Part shown: in pieces, positions 42,994 through 52,019 of the stretch
How positions within the stretch are numbered: position 1 is the stretch's first letter
Layout of the letters: each line of letters begins with the position of its first letter
Assembly (NCBI GenBank): GCA_900116485.1
Contig: FPAX01000006.1
Span: forward strand, 57,133 to 121,132
Length of the DNA stretch: 64,000 nucleotides
Reading direction: 5' to 3'
DNA from: Selenomonas sp. GACV-9
Lineage (GTDB): Bacteria > Bacillota > Negativicutes > Selenomonadales > Selenomonadaceae
Made by a program: the position numbers and the translations under genes
Notes under the pieces: generated by a model
What the model was told of the DNA's origin: nothing
Database searches by the model: none
The model's input: only the letters and a program-made list of their open reading frames with translations

Positions 42994-44274
42994 TCAAATA
43001 GCCGCATAGACAAAATACACGGCAAACAGGATTGATAAAGCCCAGGTACTTCTAGGAACTTCCCGCCAGGAATGGCCAGCCGCCCTGAGCACACACCAGC
43101 TGATCAGGGCGGCTCCAAGACCAGCCGTGATATTATTTGCCAATGGCATGACCAGCAGCAGACAGGCCGCTGCACATAAAACGGGTAAGTCCCAAGCAAA
43201 TGGTGTCTGCTGTAAGTCCTCTATGGTCTGCAGCAACAGCAACAGGCCTGTCCCCACGAGTACCGGCACTACCATGACAGGGAATTCAGCCATGGCGGCC
43301 AGCAGTGGCTCACAAAACAGCGCAACCAGGAATAGCAGTGCTGCACTCCAGGCTGCCCGCCGTCCCCCACGTAACAATGTTCCTGCAGCAGACAGCGGCG
43401 AAACGGCTGGCGGCAGGCTGCCAATCAGCGCCCCCAAAGCTCCAACAGCAAAGGTCGTGGGCAGCAAACGCCGACTATTAGAAGACTCCCTTATCAGCGC
43501 CTGACCGACAATCCAGTTCATACTGGTCAGCACTATCAGCAATGTAAGGCCAGCAGCCAGCATATCCCCCACGACCTTCTCATTTGCAGCCGTCATGGCC
43601 AGCTGTCCTGCCGTCAAGTCAAGTCCCGTGGGAAGCATGAACGGCGCTACCGGAATTACCCAGAACCCCTCCATAAGGGATATGACCGCCGTAACCACCA
43701 TTCCCCAAAACAGCGCCCCGCGCAACCTCACTGCCATCATGACTAACGTGACCACAATGCCGGTAAGTCCAAGATACGCGAGCGGATCCTGGAAATTTCC
43801 CAGCATCGTGACTGACCAAGCCGAACGCACGATGATACGTCCCTGCGTCAATCCCATCAGGATAAGCATGGCTCCAAGTCCTGCCGGCAGCAAACGGCGA
43901 ATCGCCTCTGGCACGGCCAAGAAAAAACGGTGCCGCAAAGGGCTGACGGATATCAGCAAACTGAGCACGGATACGACAAAGCATATCCCCAGCAGCTGCT
44001 GCCAACTGACTCCCTGTGAAATCCCCACAAGATACACGAGATAATTACTGACAGCTACCGGTGGCAATAGCAGCACCGGCAGGCGCAGCCAGCCCATGAG
44101 CAACGCTGACACGATTGCCAGCACAGCAAAAGACGTATAGGCTCCGGCAAAGTTCATCCCCAGTTGGAACAGTAGCATCGGCACGACGATAAAACCTGCC
44201 AGTGCAGAGCCAGCCATGGTAAAACCAGCCTGTATCTGCGCCCATATCTGCTCTCCCGCCTGCTTTTCAGTCAT
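42994..44274 (-). CDS. Divergent NCS2/AzgA-like permease
   Basis: A 426-residue, very hydrophobic protein with about twelve membrane segments. The overall order resembles AzgA-type purine permeases (an IVSALLMGWLRLPVLLLPP stretch, a GVSWQQLLGICF loop, then PEAIRRLLPAGLGAMLILMGL), but the usual APGMGLNA and GxTS/YxES substrate motifs are not kept. The substrate is therefore uncertain; benzoate- or nucleobase-like compounds are possible. Short gap to the glucosaminidase gene. Confidence 0.65.
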   Translation of the reverse strand: MTEKQAGEQIWAQIQAGFTMAGSALAGFIVVPMLLFQLGMNFAGAYTSFAVLAIVSALLMGWLRLPVLLLPPVAVSNYLVYLVGISQGVSWQQLLGICFVVSVLSLLISVSPLRHRFFLAVPEAIRRLLPAGLGAMLILMGLTQGRIIVRSAWSVTMLGNFQDPLAYLGLTGIVVTLVMMAVRLRGALFWGMVVTAVISLMEGFWVIPVAPFMLPTGLDLTAGQLAMTAANEKVVGDMLAAGLTLLIVLTSMNWIVGQALIRESSNSRRLLPTTFAVGALGALIGSLPPAVSPLSAAGTLLRGGRRAAWSAALLFLVALFCEPLLAAMAEFPVMVVPVLVGTGLLLLLQTIEDLQQTPFAWDLPVLCAAACLLLVMPLANNITAGLGAALISWCVLRAAGHSWREVPRSTWALSILFAVYFVYAAI

Positions 44275-44417
44275 GAACCTTCACCTTTCCCATAGTATAA
44301 CAATTCTATTTTAGCACAGCCACGCCAAAAATGACAGTTTCCCCAGTTTATTTTCAACTGTCCAGGCAGTTTTAATGTTATAATGGAGACAAATATTGGT
44401 TACAGGAGGTAACTTTT

Positions 44418-45146
44418 TTGCAAATCCGAAAATCTATGGGCTTGGTGAAAGCCGGTGCCGCACTTGCCATCATCCTGCTGTTCGTCATTATCCATCTGAT
44501 CAATCCGGCGTTCCTGCCGCATATGTTTGGCCTATTGGCGCGCGGAGATATTCTCGAGACCGCCGGATACATCGCCTCGTTCGGACCTTGGGCCGTGCTC
44601 TTCAGTTTCCTGCTGACGCTTTTTGTCAATGCGCTTGGTTTCCCGCCCGCCATCATCTTTTCAACTGCCAACACACTGATCTTCGGCATCTTCTGGGGCA
44701 TTGTCCTGTCCGTAGTCGCCGAAACCGTCGGCGTTGCCATCAGCTTCATCCTGCTACGGTTCTTCTTCCGCGATGCAGCTGAAAAGATCATCAGCAAGAA
44801 CAAGACACTTTCCAACCTCGACAAATACAGCGGCAAGCGCGGTTTTGTCGTCATGCTTATCGCCCGTATGGTACCGTATTTCCCCTCCGTCATGCTCAAC
44901 GCCATTGGCGCGCTGTCGGCCATGAGCTTCCGCGACTACGTCATCGCTTCGCTGGTCGGCAAATTCCCATCAACGGGCATCGAAGCCATCATCGGTCATG
45001 ATGCGCTCACCCACGAAGAAGATCCTACCCGCATGATTGTCGTCATCGTCTTTGCCATCATCCTGATTGCCGGTGCCTGGATATATGAGCGCAACGCCGC
45101 TCGCAAAGCAGCGGCTGCAGAAGCCGCCGAGGACTACAGGAGATGA
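44418..45146 (+). CDS. TVP38/TMEM64 (DedA-superfamily) membrane protein
   Basis: A 242-residue inner-membrane protein. The central ALGFPPAIIFSTANTLIFGIFWG and RMVPYFPSVMLNAIGALSAM segments fit the SNARE-associated/VTT domain, whose members are linked to lipid scrambling and flipping. The start is TTG at 44418 with AGGAGGT 7 bases upstream. A TATAAT box lies at about 44379 with no clear -35. It overlaps the next frame, suggesting an operon with the phosphoesterase. Confidence 0.85.
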   Translation: MQIRKSMGLVKAGAALAIILLFVIIHLINPAFLPHMFGLLARGDILETAGYIASFGPWAVLFSFLLTLFVNALGFPPAIIFSTANTLIFGIFWGIVLSVVAETVGVAISFILLRFFFRDAAEKIISKNKTLSNLDKYSGKRGFVVMLIARMVPYFPSVMLNAIGALSAMSFRDYVIASLVGKFPSTGIEAIIGHDALTHEEDPTRMIVVIVFAIILIAGAWIYERNAARKAAAAEAAEDYRR

Positions 45147-45151
45147 ATATC

Positions 45152-46420
45152 ATGGATATCACACGCCGGAAATTCTTGCAATTCTGTGGCCAAGCAGCCA
45201 TCCTGCTCGGCCTTGAGGCCTGGCTGCCGAAAAGTGCCAGTGCTGCCAGCGACGGCACGATGCCCATAAGATTCCTTCGTCATATCATCACAGCCGATGC
45301 TGCCACCTCACGTACGATCATGTGGCAAGGCAATGTCAACCTGAGTGGCTGTGCACTTGAGTACCGCCTGTCCGGGCAGGTACGCACCACCCAATCGCAG
45401 CCTGCTATGACCACCTCTCTGGTGGAAGACAACGTTACCACCTTTTTCTGCTCAGTCACATTAAATGGGCTGACACCTGACTCAGCTTATGAGTACCGCA
45501 TCGTCCAGAAGGAACGTGCTACACACTGGCATCGGTTCAAGACTGCCCCGCCCGCCCTCAGCAGCGTATCCGCCTTGATATTCTGCGATTCGCAATGTGG
45601 TGGCGACTACGGGGTCTGGCAGCAGACCTTCCAGACCGCTTGGCAGCGGTATCCGCAAAGTGACTTCTGTGCCATCCTCGGCGATCTTACCGACAACGGC
45701 CAGTCCAACTGGCACTGGGACAGATTCCTTGCGGCCATGGGTTCCCTGCCATCTACTCGTCCACTGGCCCCGGTTATGGGCAATCACGAATGTTACGGCC
45801 TTGACTGGAAGTTCTGCCTGCCCCGCCGCTACCTTGCCTCCTTTTCCCTGCCCCCCAATAACAGCACCAAATTCCAAGGCTGCTTTTACGCCTTTGATTA
45901 CGGCCCCATCCACTTCATCGTGCTCAACACGCAGGAGCTCGAACTGCACGAGCTCCTGCCCGGCCTGCTCGAACGCCAGCTGCACTGGCTAAAACAAGGA
46001 ACCAACAAGAAACACCTGCCTTGGCAGGTCGTCTTCATGCACAAGGACGTCATCGCCTATGATGAATACCAGCTTGGTACCCATCAGACTGGCGGTATCA
46101 GCGATATTGGCCATGCCTTCATGAATACCTTTGACGACCTCGGCATCGATCTGGTCCTGACCGGTCATATGCATACCTATCGCAACCGCGGCCATATCAA
46201 GAACCTGCAGCCAGCTACCGCGGGCCCTGTCTATATACTCAGTGGCCCAGCCGGCAATACGCAATACAACGTCCCTGACGACAAGACCTATGACCGCAGC
46301 GCCATCTATCAGCCCACACCGCCGAACTATCTGACGCTGACGGCTACCGATAAAGAACTCACGCTAACCGGCTACACCACCGGCGGCGAACATATCGAGA
46401 CAACTACACTTACAAAATGA
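45152..46420 (+). CDS. Tat-exported metallophosphoesterase (purple acid phosphatase-like)
   Basis: A 422-residue secreted enzyme. The N-terminus MDITRRKFLQFCG followed by a hydrophobic stretch and SASA is a twin-arginine signal. Residues about 40-130 look like the fibronectin-like N-domain of purple acid phosphatases. The catalytic domain has ILGDLTDNG, GNHE, and TGHMHTY for a two-metal site, though the first motif reads FCDSQ rather than GDxH, and the fourth reads MHKD. The ATG at 45152 has AGGAG 9 bases upstream; the ATG at 45143 is too near it. Confidence 0.85.
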   Translation: MDITRRKFLQFCGQAAILLGLEAWLPKSASAASDGTMPIRFLRHIITADAATSRTIMWQGNVNLSGCALEYRLSGQVRTTQSQPAMTTSLVEDNVTTFFCSVTLNGLTPDSAYEYRIVQKERATHWHRFKTAPPALSSVSALIFCDSQCGGDYGVWQQTFQTAWQRYPQSDFCAILGDLTDNGQSNWHWDRFLAAMGSLPSTRPLAPVMGNHECYGLDWKFCLPRRYLASFSLPPNNSTKFQGCFYAFDYGPIHFIVLNTQELELHELLPGLLERQLHWLKQGTNKKHLPWQVVFMHKDVIAYDEYQLGTHQTGGISDIGHAFMNTFDDLGIDLVLTGHMHTYRNRGHIKNLQPATAGPVYILSGPAGNTQYNVPDDKTYDRSAIYQPTPPNYLTLTATDKELTLTGYTTGGEHIETTTLTK

Positions 46421-46422
46421 CA

Positions 46423-46452
46423 AAAAGGCTGGCAAATTTCTGCCAGCCTTTT
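46423..46452. terminator. Bidirectional terminator between the phosphoesterase and rubrerythrin genes
   Basis: A 12-bp perfect stem (46423-46434 with 46441-46452) with A-run before and T-run after, between two convergent genes. Confidence 0.85.
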
Positions 46453-46470
46453 ATCATGCCATACTGCCGC

Positions 46471-47010
46471 TCAATAATTCTCGGCGCTAATCTCAAAATA
46501 GCTCTTCGGATGTGCACAGACAGGGCAAAGCTCCGGTGCCTTGGTGCCCACAATGATGTGCCCACAGTTGCGGCACTCCCAAACCTTGACCTCGCTGCGC
46601 TGGAAGACCTCCTGCATCTCGATGTTCTTGAGCAGGGCACGATAGCGCTCCTCATGGTGTTTCTCGATAGCTGCTACCATGCGGAATTTCGCTGCCAGTT
46701 CCTTGAATCCCTCTTCCTCGGCAGTCTTGGCAAAGCCAGCATACATGTCCGTCCATTCGTAGTTCTCGCCATCGGCAGCATCCTTCAGGTTTGTCTCTGT
46801 ATCAGGCATACCGTCATGGAGTTCCTTGAACCACATCTTTGCATGTTCTTTCTCATTGTCTGCTGTTTTCAAGAACAACGCCGCAATCTGCTCATAGCCA
46901 TCCTTCTTGGCCCGTGAAGCATAATACGTGTACTTGTTGCGCGCCTGGCTTTCCCCGGCAAAGGCCGCCTCCAAGTTCTTCTCAGTCTGAGTCCCTGCAT
47001 ATTTACTCAT
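46471..47010 (-). CDS. rbr: Rubrerythrin
   Basis: A 179-residue peroxide-reducing protein. The N-terminal four-helix part has the di-iron ligand motifs GESQARNKY and NEKEHAKMW, and the C-terminus is a rubredoxin-like domain with CRNC and CPVC. Together with the superoxide reductase gene at 12.8 kb it gives a route from superoxide to water. It has an AGGAGG site and follows the chemoreceptor gene after a long imperfect hairpin. Confidence 0.95.
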   Translation of the reverse strand: MSKYAGTQTEKNLEAAFAGESQARNKYTYYASRAKKDGYEQIAALFLKTADNEKEHAKMWFKELHDGMPDTETNLKDAADGENYEWTDMYAGFAKTAEEEGFKELAAKFRMVAAIEKHHEERYRALLKNIEMQEVFQRSEVKVWECRNCGHIIVGTKAPELCPVCAHPKSYFEISAENY

Positions 47011-47051
47011 AAGCTACCTCCTAAAGATAAACACACATCTATGATAAAGAC

Positions 47052-47098
47052 ATCTGCCAAGGGAACTGCCTTGGCAATCGGCAGTTCTCCTGACAGAT
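47052..47098 (-). other. Long imperfect hairpin between the chemoreceptor and rbr genes
   Basis: Arms of about 19 bases pair with two irregular positions around a loop near 47071-47079. No strong T-run follows. It is either a weak terminator for the chemoreceptor or a leader element of rbr. Confidence 0.45.
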
Positions 47099-47103
47099 AT
47101 TCC

Positions 47104-48897
47104 TTATACCTTGAACTTCTGTACCTCATCCTGCAACATACCAGCCATCTTGGCCAGCTGCGAGCTGTTATTGTTCATCTCCTGTACTGAAGCAGTCTGT
47201 TCCTCGGTTGCCGCCGACACCGTCTCAGAATTTGCAACGACACTACGGCTCATTCCCTCGATATCCTTGATTGCTGACTGGCAGGAATCTGCGCTGTCTG
47301 TAGCCTCCTTGGACGCGCTGGCAATCTGCTGCGAACGGCTGGCAATCTTCTCGACCAGCTCCACGATCCCGCTGAACTCGTGGCCTGTCTCCTCGACGCT
47401 GGCCTTAGCCGTGGCCAGATTTTCCGTGCCCTCATTCATGCTGCTGACAGCCCGCTGCGTCTCCTGCTGGATCTGTCCGATAAGCTCGGCAATTTGGCTG
47501 GCAGCCTCCTCCGACTGGGCAGCAAGCTTGCGGATCTCGTCGGCGACCACAGCAAAGCCGCGTCCTGCATCACCGGCGCGGGCAGCCTCAATGGCCGCAT
47601 TGAGTGCCAGAAGATTCGTCTGCTCAGCAATGCCCGAAATCGTATCGGTAATGCGGCCGATGGTATCGGACCGCTCGCCAAGGCTGTTGACCACTTTGGC
47701 CGACTCGCCTACCACCTCACTGAGACGGGCCATATCTCTGACCGTACGCGTTACGACCTGATTGCCGTTCTGGGCTCGTTCCGATGCTTGCTGCGTTTCC
47801 ACAGCCGCCCGCCGGGCATTATGGGCCATACCGCCAATGCGTTCGAGCAAGACCCCCATGGACTGGGACGCTTCATCGACTGCCGTCAGCTGTTTATTGG
47901 TCGCCCCGGCCACATCGGTAATCGAATTTGCCACCTGCTGGCTGGCCGCTGCCGACTGTGCCGTCATTTCACTGAGCTGTGCAGCGTCACTGGCGACCTG
48001 CTCCGATGACTCACGGATAGCGCCCATCAGCTGACGCATATTGCCACCGAGCACCCTGAGGATATCGATCATCTGGCCGATCTCATCCTCACGGTCGACA
48101 TATTCCTGCTTGACTGGCTCCTGCCGATAATCCCCCTGGGCAAACTTCTGCAAACGCCCCGTCACGAAACTGATGGGATCGCCGAAACTCTGCGCGATCT
48201 TTACCCCCAACAGGGCCATGATTGCTGCAACCACCAAGATGATGACAGACGAAATCATGATCTTGTGATAAAGCTCTTCCTGCATTTCCTTCGTGTACTT
48301 AGCAGCCTCTGCATCGATATAGTCAATCCAAGATCCCGTCCCTACGATCCACTGATATGGCTTGAATTCCAGCACATAGTTGCGCTTGGGCAAAGACTCT
48401 TTCTCACCCGGTTTCGGATAGGAGAAATCCACAAAGCCGCCGCCTTCATTCTGCGCGGCCTTGAACATATTTTCCATATAAGGAACGCCATTAGGATCCT
48501 TGTCGTTGCGGCGCATACGTCCTTCTGACTCTTTGGACGCCGCATGGGCTACGCAGATACCCGTATTCTTCTCATCGGCGAAGAAATACCCCTTGCCATC
48601 ATCGTAGCGTACTGCACGGATGACATCAAGCGCCAGGCTCTTGGCCTGCTCCTCGGTCAGTTCCCCCGATTGCTGCCGCGCATAGATGCCATTGAGCGAC
48701 GAGACAACACCTTCCGTCTGCAAGCGCAGTTCACGATCATAATGCTCGGCCAGTTCCTTCCGATACTCTGCCACGAGCTTATTATTATCCGCGATGGTCG
48801 TATAGATGAAATAACCGCCTACGGCTAAAGTAGCTACGACGCTGACCGCTACGAACAATGCCGTCAGCTTACCGCGTACCGACTTCATAAAAAGCAT
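47104..48897 (-). CDS. Methyl-accepting chemotaxis protein with Cache sensor
   Basis: A 597-residue chemoreceptor. Helix 1 is at residues about 8-30, then a periplasmic single Cache domain ([16 protein letters not shown] to [13 protein letters not shown]), helix 2 at about 213-235, a HAMP domain, and a signalling domain with the highly conserved hairpin [20 protein letters not shown]. Single Cache domains bind small carboxylates in known cases; the ligand here is unknown. Start at 48897 is behind AGGGAG. No other chemotaxis genes are near. Confidence 0.94.
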   Translation of the reverse strand: MLFMKSVRGKLTALFVAVSVVATLAVGGYFIYTTIADNNKLVAEYRKELAEHYDRELRLQTEGVVSSLNGIYARQQSGELTEEQAKSLALDVIRAVRYDDGKGYFFADEKNTGICVAHAASKESEGRMRRNDKDPNGVPYMENMFKAAQNEGGGFVDFSYPKPGEKESLPKRNYVLEFKPYQWIVGTGSWIDYIDAEAAKYTKEMQEELYHKIMISSVIILVVAAIMALLGVKIAQSFGDPISFVTGRLQKFAQGDYRQEPVKQEYVDREDEIGQMIDILRVLGGNMRQLMGAIRESSEQVASDAAQLSEMTAQSAAASQQVANSITDVAGATNKQLTAVDEASQSMGVLLERIGGMAHNARRAAVETQQASERAQNGNQVVTRTVRDMARLSEVVGESAKVVNSLGERSDTIGRITDTISGIAEQTNLLALNAAIEAARAGDAGRGFAVVADEIRKLAAQSEEAASQIAELIGQIQQETQRAVSSMNEGTENLATAKASVEETGHEFSGIVELVEKIASRSQQIASASKEATDSADSCQSAIKDIEGMSRSVVANSETVSAATEEQTASVQEMNNNSSQLAKMAGMLQDEVQKFKV

Positions 48898-49012
48898 ATA
48901 CTCTCCCTCCCTAGACACCTCGTTTGAATATTTTGTCTTACATGAATAGTTCTACCTTTTTATTTCGATTCCTGCTCTTGCGGGTAAAATATCTTTCACC
49001 GGAACTTACGCA

Positions 49013-49044
49013 CAAAAAAACTGACAGAGAAAACTCTGCCAGTT
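49013..49044 (-). terminator. Terminator of the corA operon
   Basis: Stem 49019-49029 with 49034-49044 (11 bases, one mismatch) and a seven-T run on the minus strand, 30 bp past the stop of the small gene. Confidence 0.85.
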
Positions 49045-49073
49045 ACACGATTCCTTAACTGTTATATTATTTT

Positions 49074-49298
49074 TCAACAGGAACTGTCGCCAAGCACAGG
49101 ATGACAGGTCGGCCGCAGACTGCGCACGCGCACGAGACGCAGCGCCTCATGCATATTGACATCCTCACACTCATTTTCTGACTCATAGACGCAAATGGGC
49201 TGGGCCATGCCGACCTCACTGCCGGGCATATACACATATTCCTGATTCTCTGTATCTCCGAAGATGACACCGGCCTTCAGTTTCGACTCGACCATCAT
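49074..49298 (-). CDS. Small Cys-containing protein of unknown function
   Basis: A 74-residue soluble protein starting MMVESKLKAGVIFGDT, 14 bp after corA and just before the operon terminator. It contains four Cys (in PICVYE, NECEDV, RPTCHP and the final DSSC) and a His beside the third, which could bind a metal. GAGAGG lies 10 bases before the ATG. I recognise no family. The longer frame to 49334 overlaps corA and starts with GTG without a site. Confidence 0.6.
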   Translation of the reverse strand: MMVESKLKAGVIFGDTENQEYVYMPGSEVGMAQPICVYESENECEDVNMHEALRLVRVRSLRPTCHPVLGDSSC

Positions 49299-49312
49299 AG
49301 GGCAGTTTCCTC

Positions 49313-50266
49313 TCAAAACATATCTTTCTTCCACAAGGCGTAGGCACCAGAAATGCTGATACCAAAGGCAATGATCATGACATATAAGAATCCATTGCCA
49401 TTTTCGGCAAAGGGCACCGGCACGTTCATACCAAAGAAGCTCGAAACGACCGTCGGAATAGCGATGATGATTGTCATGGCGGCCAGGAATTTCATCACGA
49501 GGTTCTGGTTGTTCGCGATGATGGATGTGAACGTATCGGCCATGCGTGCCAAGATCTTGCTATACATCTCCACCATTTCCTTGGCCTGCTTGTTCTCGAT
49601 GATGACATCCTCCAGCAGATCCTCGTCCTCATCATATGCCTTGAGAATCGGCGTAAGCTGCGGATTGTTGCGCATGCGCAGCAGCTTGTCGAGCACGGCA
49701 CCATTCGAGCGGATGGCCGCATTGAAATACGTCAGGCCCTTCTGCAGCTCGAGCAGGCGCAGAATCTCGCTGTTCTTCATATCATGGCGCAGCTGGTTCT
49801 CGATGTCATCGGACAGCTTGCTAATCTGACGCAGATAGCGCAGATAGAATGTCATGGACTTATACAGGATCTGAAACAGGAACCGCGTCTTCTTGTAGGT
49901 ACGGAACAGTTTCGCCGTGCGCTCGTTGAACTCAGCCATGACTGGCGTTTCCTCGAGGCAGACGGTGATGATGTACTCCTCCGTGACGATGATAGCTAGA
50001 GGCAGGGCATCATAACTGTCCTGCCCGCGGCAGACTGCAACGTTGGTCAGGACCATGACCGAGTCGTCCTCGATATCCGTATGCGAACGCTCCTCATCAT
50101 CGAGTGCCGAGCGCAGGAAGTCCGGATCGACTTCGGTCAGATTGCTGACCACCTTCAGCTCATAAGGCGTCGGATCGACGATATTGATCCAGGCACCCTT
50201 TTCCAGCGTCTTCAAGGTGAGCTCCTGCAAAGGGCCGCTCTCCAGCGATTTGTAAATCTGAAGCAT
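49313..50266 (-). CDS. corA: CorA-family magnesium/divalent-cation channel
   Basis: A 317-residue protein with a cytoplasmic N-domain of alternating alpha/beta structure, a long stalk helix, and two C-terminal membrane helices. The signature GMN is in SSFFGMNVPVPF at the end of helix 1, and the basic end WKKDMF is typical. The start at 50266 (MLQIYKSLESG) has AGGAG 10 bases upstream; the frame extends to 50305 without one. Upstream lies a structured leader; downstream a 74-residue gene. Confidence 0.93.
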   Translation of the reverse strand: MLQIYKSLESGPLQELTLKTLEKGAWINIVDPTPYELKVVSNLTEVDPDFLRSALDDEERSHTDIEDDSVMVLTNVAVCRGQDSYDALPLAIIVTEEYIITVCLEETPVMAEFNERTAKLFRTYKKTRFLFQILYKSMTFYLRYLRQISKLSDDIENQLRHDMKNSEILRLLELQKGLTYFNAAIRSNGAVLDKLLRMRNNPQLTPILKAYDEDEDLLEDVIIENKQAKEMVEMYSKILARMADTFTSIIANNQNLVMKFLAAMTIIIAIPTVVSSFFGMNVPVPFAENGNGFLYVMIIAFGISISGAYALWKKDMF

Positions 50267-50460
50267 GGCTGAATGTCTCCTTTCTTCATGAGGAAACAGC
50301 ACCATCGCCAGCCAGCTTCATCGCAGCGATCAGGAAAATGGCGCACCTTCCCCAATGGTATTGAACTTGCATCGTTTAGGGTCTGCCGTTCCAGGGTGAT
50401 CGTCCATTTTCCTCACCAGCCTTTCTTTCATAGTCAAAGGAAATCTGCTTAAAAATTTCC
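50267..50460 (-). promoter_or_regulatory. Structured 5' leader of corA, riboswitch-like, family unknown
   Basis: The untranslated region has a perfect 9-bp outer stem (50404-50412 with 50333-50341) enclosing about 60 bases, an inner GGTG/CACC pairing (50395-50398 with 50344-50347), and further unpaired conserved-looking pieces. A second part, up to the ribosome site, can pair by itself. It lacks the hallmark sequences of the Mg-sensing M-box. No promoter with good -35 and -10 boxes was found on the minus strand further upstream. Confidence 0.45.
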
Positions 50461-50539
50461 CGCCATTCATTATATTCCCTTTTGCCGCTTTTTGTCTAGG
50501 AAAAATTCCTCTGCCAGGGACAAATCTCCCTCTTTTTCC

Positions 50540-50568
50540 TTGACATAGTCACTTATTGTGACTATAAT
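50540..50568 (+). promoter_or_regulatory. Consensus promoter of ssrA with an inverted repeat in its spacer
   Basis: TTGACA (50540-50545), exactly 17 bases, TATAAT (50563-50568): full consensus, as expected for an abundant RNA. The 8-base arms 50545-50552 and 50558-50565 are perfect reverse complements and overlap both boxes. Confidence 0.88.
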
Positions 50569-50612
50569 ATATAGCACAATAGAATAACGCGCGTATGAGC
50601 ACGTATTATCGT

Positions 50613-50966
50613 GGGGATGTAATGGTCTCGACGGGGATATATGCTCTGTGGATAGCGAGCCGGGGGGTCATCAACCCGTCAGTAAGGTGAAAACTTTTAT
50701 TTAAATATAAAAGCTAACGAAGATTACGCTTTAGCCGCTTAAGGCTAACCCCTGTCCGTCTTTCTCCCGCGAGGATGGATAAGGGGCAAACAGCGGGATA
50801 CCTAAGTGCCAATTCTCGGAGGCATTTACGGGAACTCTCATCGAGATCGGAATGATGCCGTTTGTTTGTGGATGGCTGATTTCTTAAATCTAACCACAAA
50901 CTGCGCTCGGAGAGATTCATGGATCAGTATTTTCGGACAGGAGTTCGATTCTCCTCATCTCCACCA
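50613..50966 (+). ncRNA. ssrA: Transfer-messenger RNA (tmRNA)
   Basis: Rescues stalled ribosomes and tags the incomplete protein. The 5' end GGGGATG pairs with CATCTCC near the encoded ACCA at 50963-50966, making the tRNA-like acceptor, and the T-arm GGAGTTCGATTCTCC is present. The tag frame 50713-50742 reads ANEDYALAA then stop; with the tRNA-borne Ala the full tag is AANEDYALAA, which ends in the expected ALAA for ClpXP. One-piece form, 354 bases. Confidence 0.96.
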
Positions 50967-50996
50967 GTATATACGGCGATTTTTCGCCTTGTGATA

Positions 50997-51029
50997 AAGG
51001 CCGCAACTTTTTACAGTTGCGGCCTTTTT
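50997..51029 (+). terminator. Terminator of ssrA, shared with the convergent methyltransferase gene
   Basis: A 12-bp perfect stem (50997-51008 with 51014-51025) followed by T residues, 30 bases after the tmRNA end and 11 before the stop of the gene on the opposite strand. Confidence 0.88.
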
Positions 51030-51040
51030 GTGTGTCTGAA

Positions 51041-51802
51041 TCAGTTTTCTATTTTCACAGCCCGCAGGCGGATGCGGACATAATCGATGGTCCAGATTCC
51101 ATCATGACAGAGTTCTGGCGCCAGCGCTTCCTCGGTTTCCCGGATAATGCGCGCCTTCATTTCCTCCGCCATGTCCTCAAAGGGCTGCTGGATAAACATG
51201 CGTATCCAATCAGCCACACTGCGGCCCTGGGGCTGTGACGTCGGACGGTCAAACAAGATTGCGTAATCCACGCGCAAGCCGGCTTGGTCAACTAACGGCG
51301 TATATTCCCCAATACTGGGAAAAAATTGGACGGGCTGGTAACTATAGCCGTATTCCGCAAATTTTTGCGCCAGCATCCCGTGAACCTTTGCCCCACAGCC
51401 AATACCACCGAATTCGGTCACTAGCTGACCACCTGTGCGGAGATTGGCAGCAATATTGCGCAGCAGCAAATACTGTTTATCTTCATCAATCCAGTGAAAT
51501 ACTGCATTGGAAAAGATTACATCCGCCGGTTCTTCCAGCTTGAAGGATACTGCATCAGCTTCCCTAAAGGATAATTCCGGATGATTTTTTCTCGCTTCTT
51601 CCAGCATCGAGGCTGACGCGTCGATTCCCAGCACCCGGAAACCCGCTTGGGACAGCTTAGCCGTAAGAGCTCCATTGCCACAGCCCAGGTCAACGGCCAA
51701 GCTTCCTTTTGGGACAGTAATCAAGCTCATGACGTCTTCACCATATTCATGTACAAAGGAAAAGCCATTACCGTAATCTTTTGCATTCCAATCCAGATTC
51801 AC
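51041..51802 (-). CDS. Class I SAM-dependent methyltransferase (trans-aconitate methyltransferase-like)
   Basis: A 253-residue enzyme. The SAM-binding motif I is VDLGCGNGALTAKL, motif II lies in VLGIDASASML, and FSNAVFHWIDE is the segment shared with trans-aconitate 2-methyltransferases (Tam). The substrate cannot be confirmed. Start ATG at 51802 has GGAGGGG 9 bases upstream. It has no obvious operon partner. Confidence 0.85.
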   Translation of the reverse strand: MNLDWNAKDYGNGFSFVHEYGEDVMSLITVPKGSLAVDLGCGNGALTAKLSQAGFRVLGIDASASMLEEARKNHPELSFREADAVSFKLEEPADVIFSNAVFHWIDEDKQYLLLRNIAANLRTGGQLVTEFGGIGCGAKVHGMLAQKFAEYGYSYQPVQFFPSIGEYTPLVDQAGLRVDYAILFDRPTSQPQGRSVADWIRMFIQQPFEDMAEEMKARIIRETEEALAPELCHDGIWTIDYVRIRLRAVKIEN

Positions 51803-51956
51803 AAAATCCCCTCCTATTCCATTACTCCCAAAGCTATTCGCCTCAAATCATGAATATCCTCCTAATGTCAGAAGCTTTTCCATAGCAATGTTCTCTTGGG
51901 AAGTTTACGTATCTATTTACAAATCCGCAATTGACCATCTAGCGCCTTCGGGCAAT

Positions 51957-52003
51957 ATAAAAACGGCACCGCAGCAGGAATCCCTGCATGTGGTGCCGTT
52001 TTC
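51957..52003 (-). terminator. Terminator of the two-partner secretion operon
   Basis: A long stem with an outer perfect 11-bp part around 51959-51970 and 51992-52002 and an inner 7-bp part, followed by T residues on the minus strand, 17 bases beyond the exoprotein stop. Confidence 0.85.
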
Positions 52004-52019
52004 TTTCTTCATACTGCCA

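Noticed and set aside
44378..44923. 181-codon minus-strand frame opposite the TVP38-like gene
   Set aside because: The plus-strand frame has a ribosome site, membrane helices and family motifs; this one has none.
50267..50460. M-box magnesium riboswitch before corA
   Set aside because: The conserved M-box pieces (such as GGTGAGGCTCC and GACGCCAATGGGT) are not present apart from a short GGTGAGG; kept only as an unknown structured leader.
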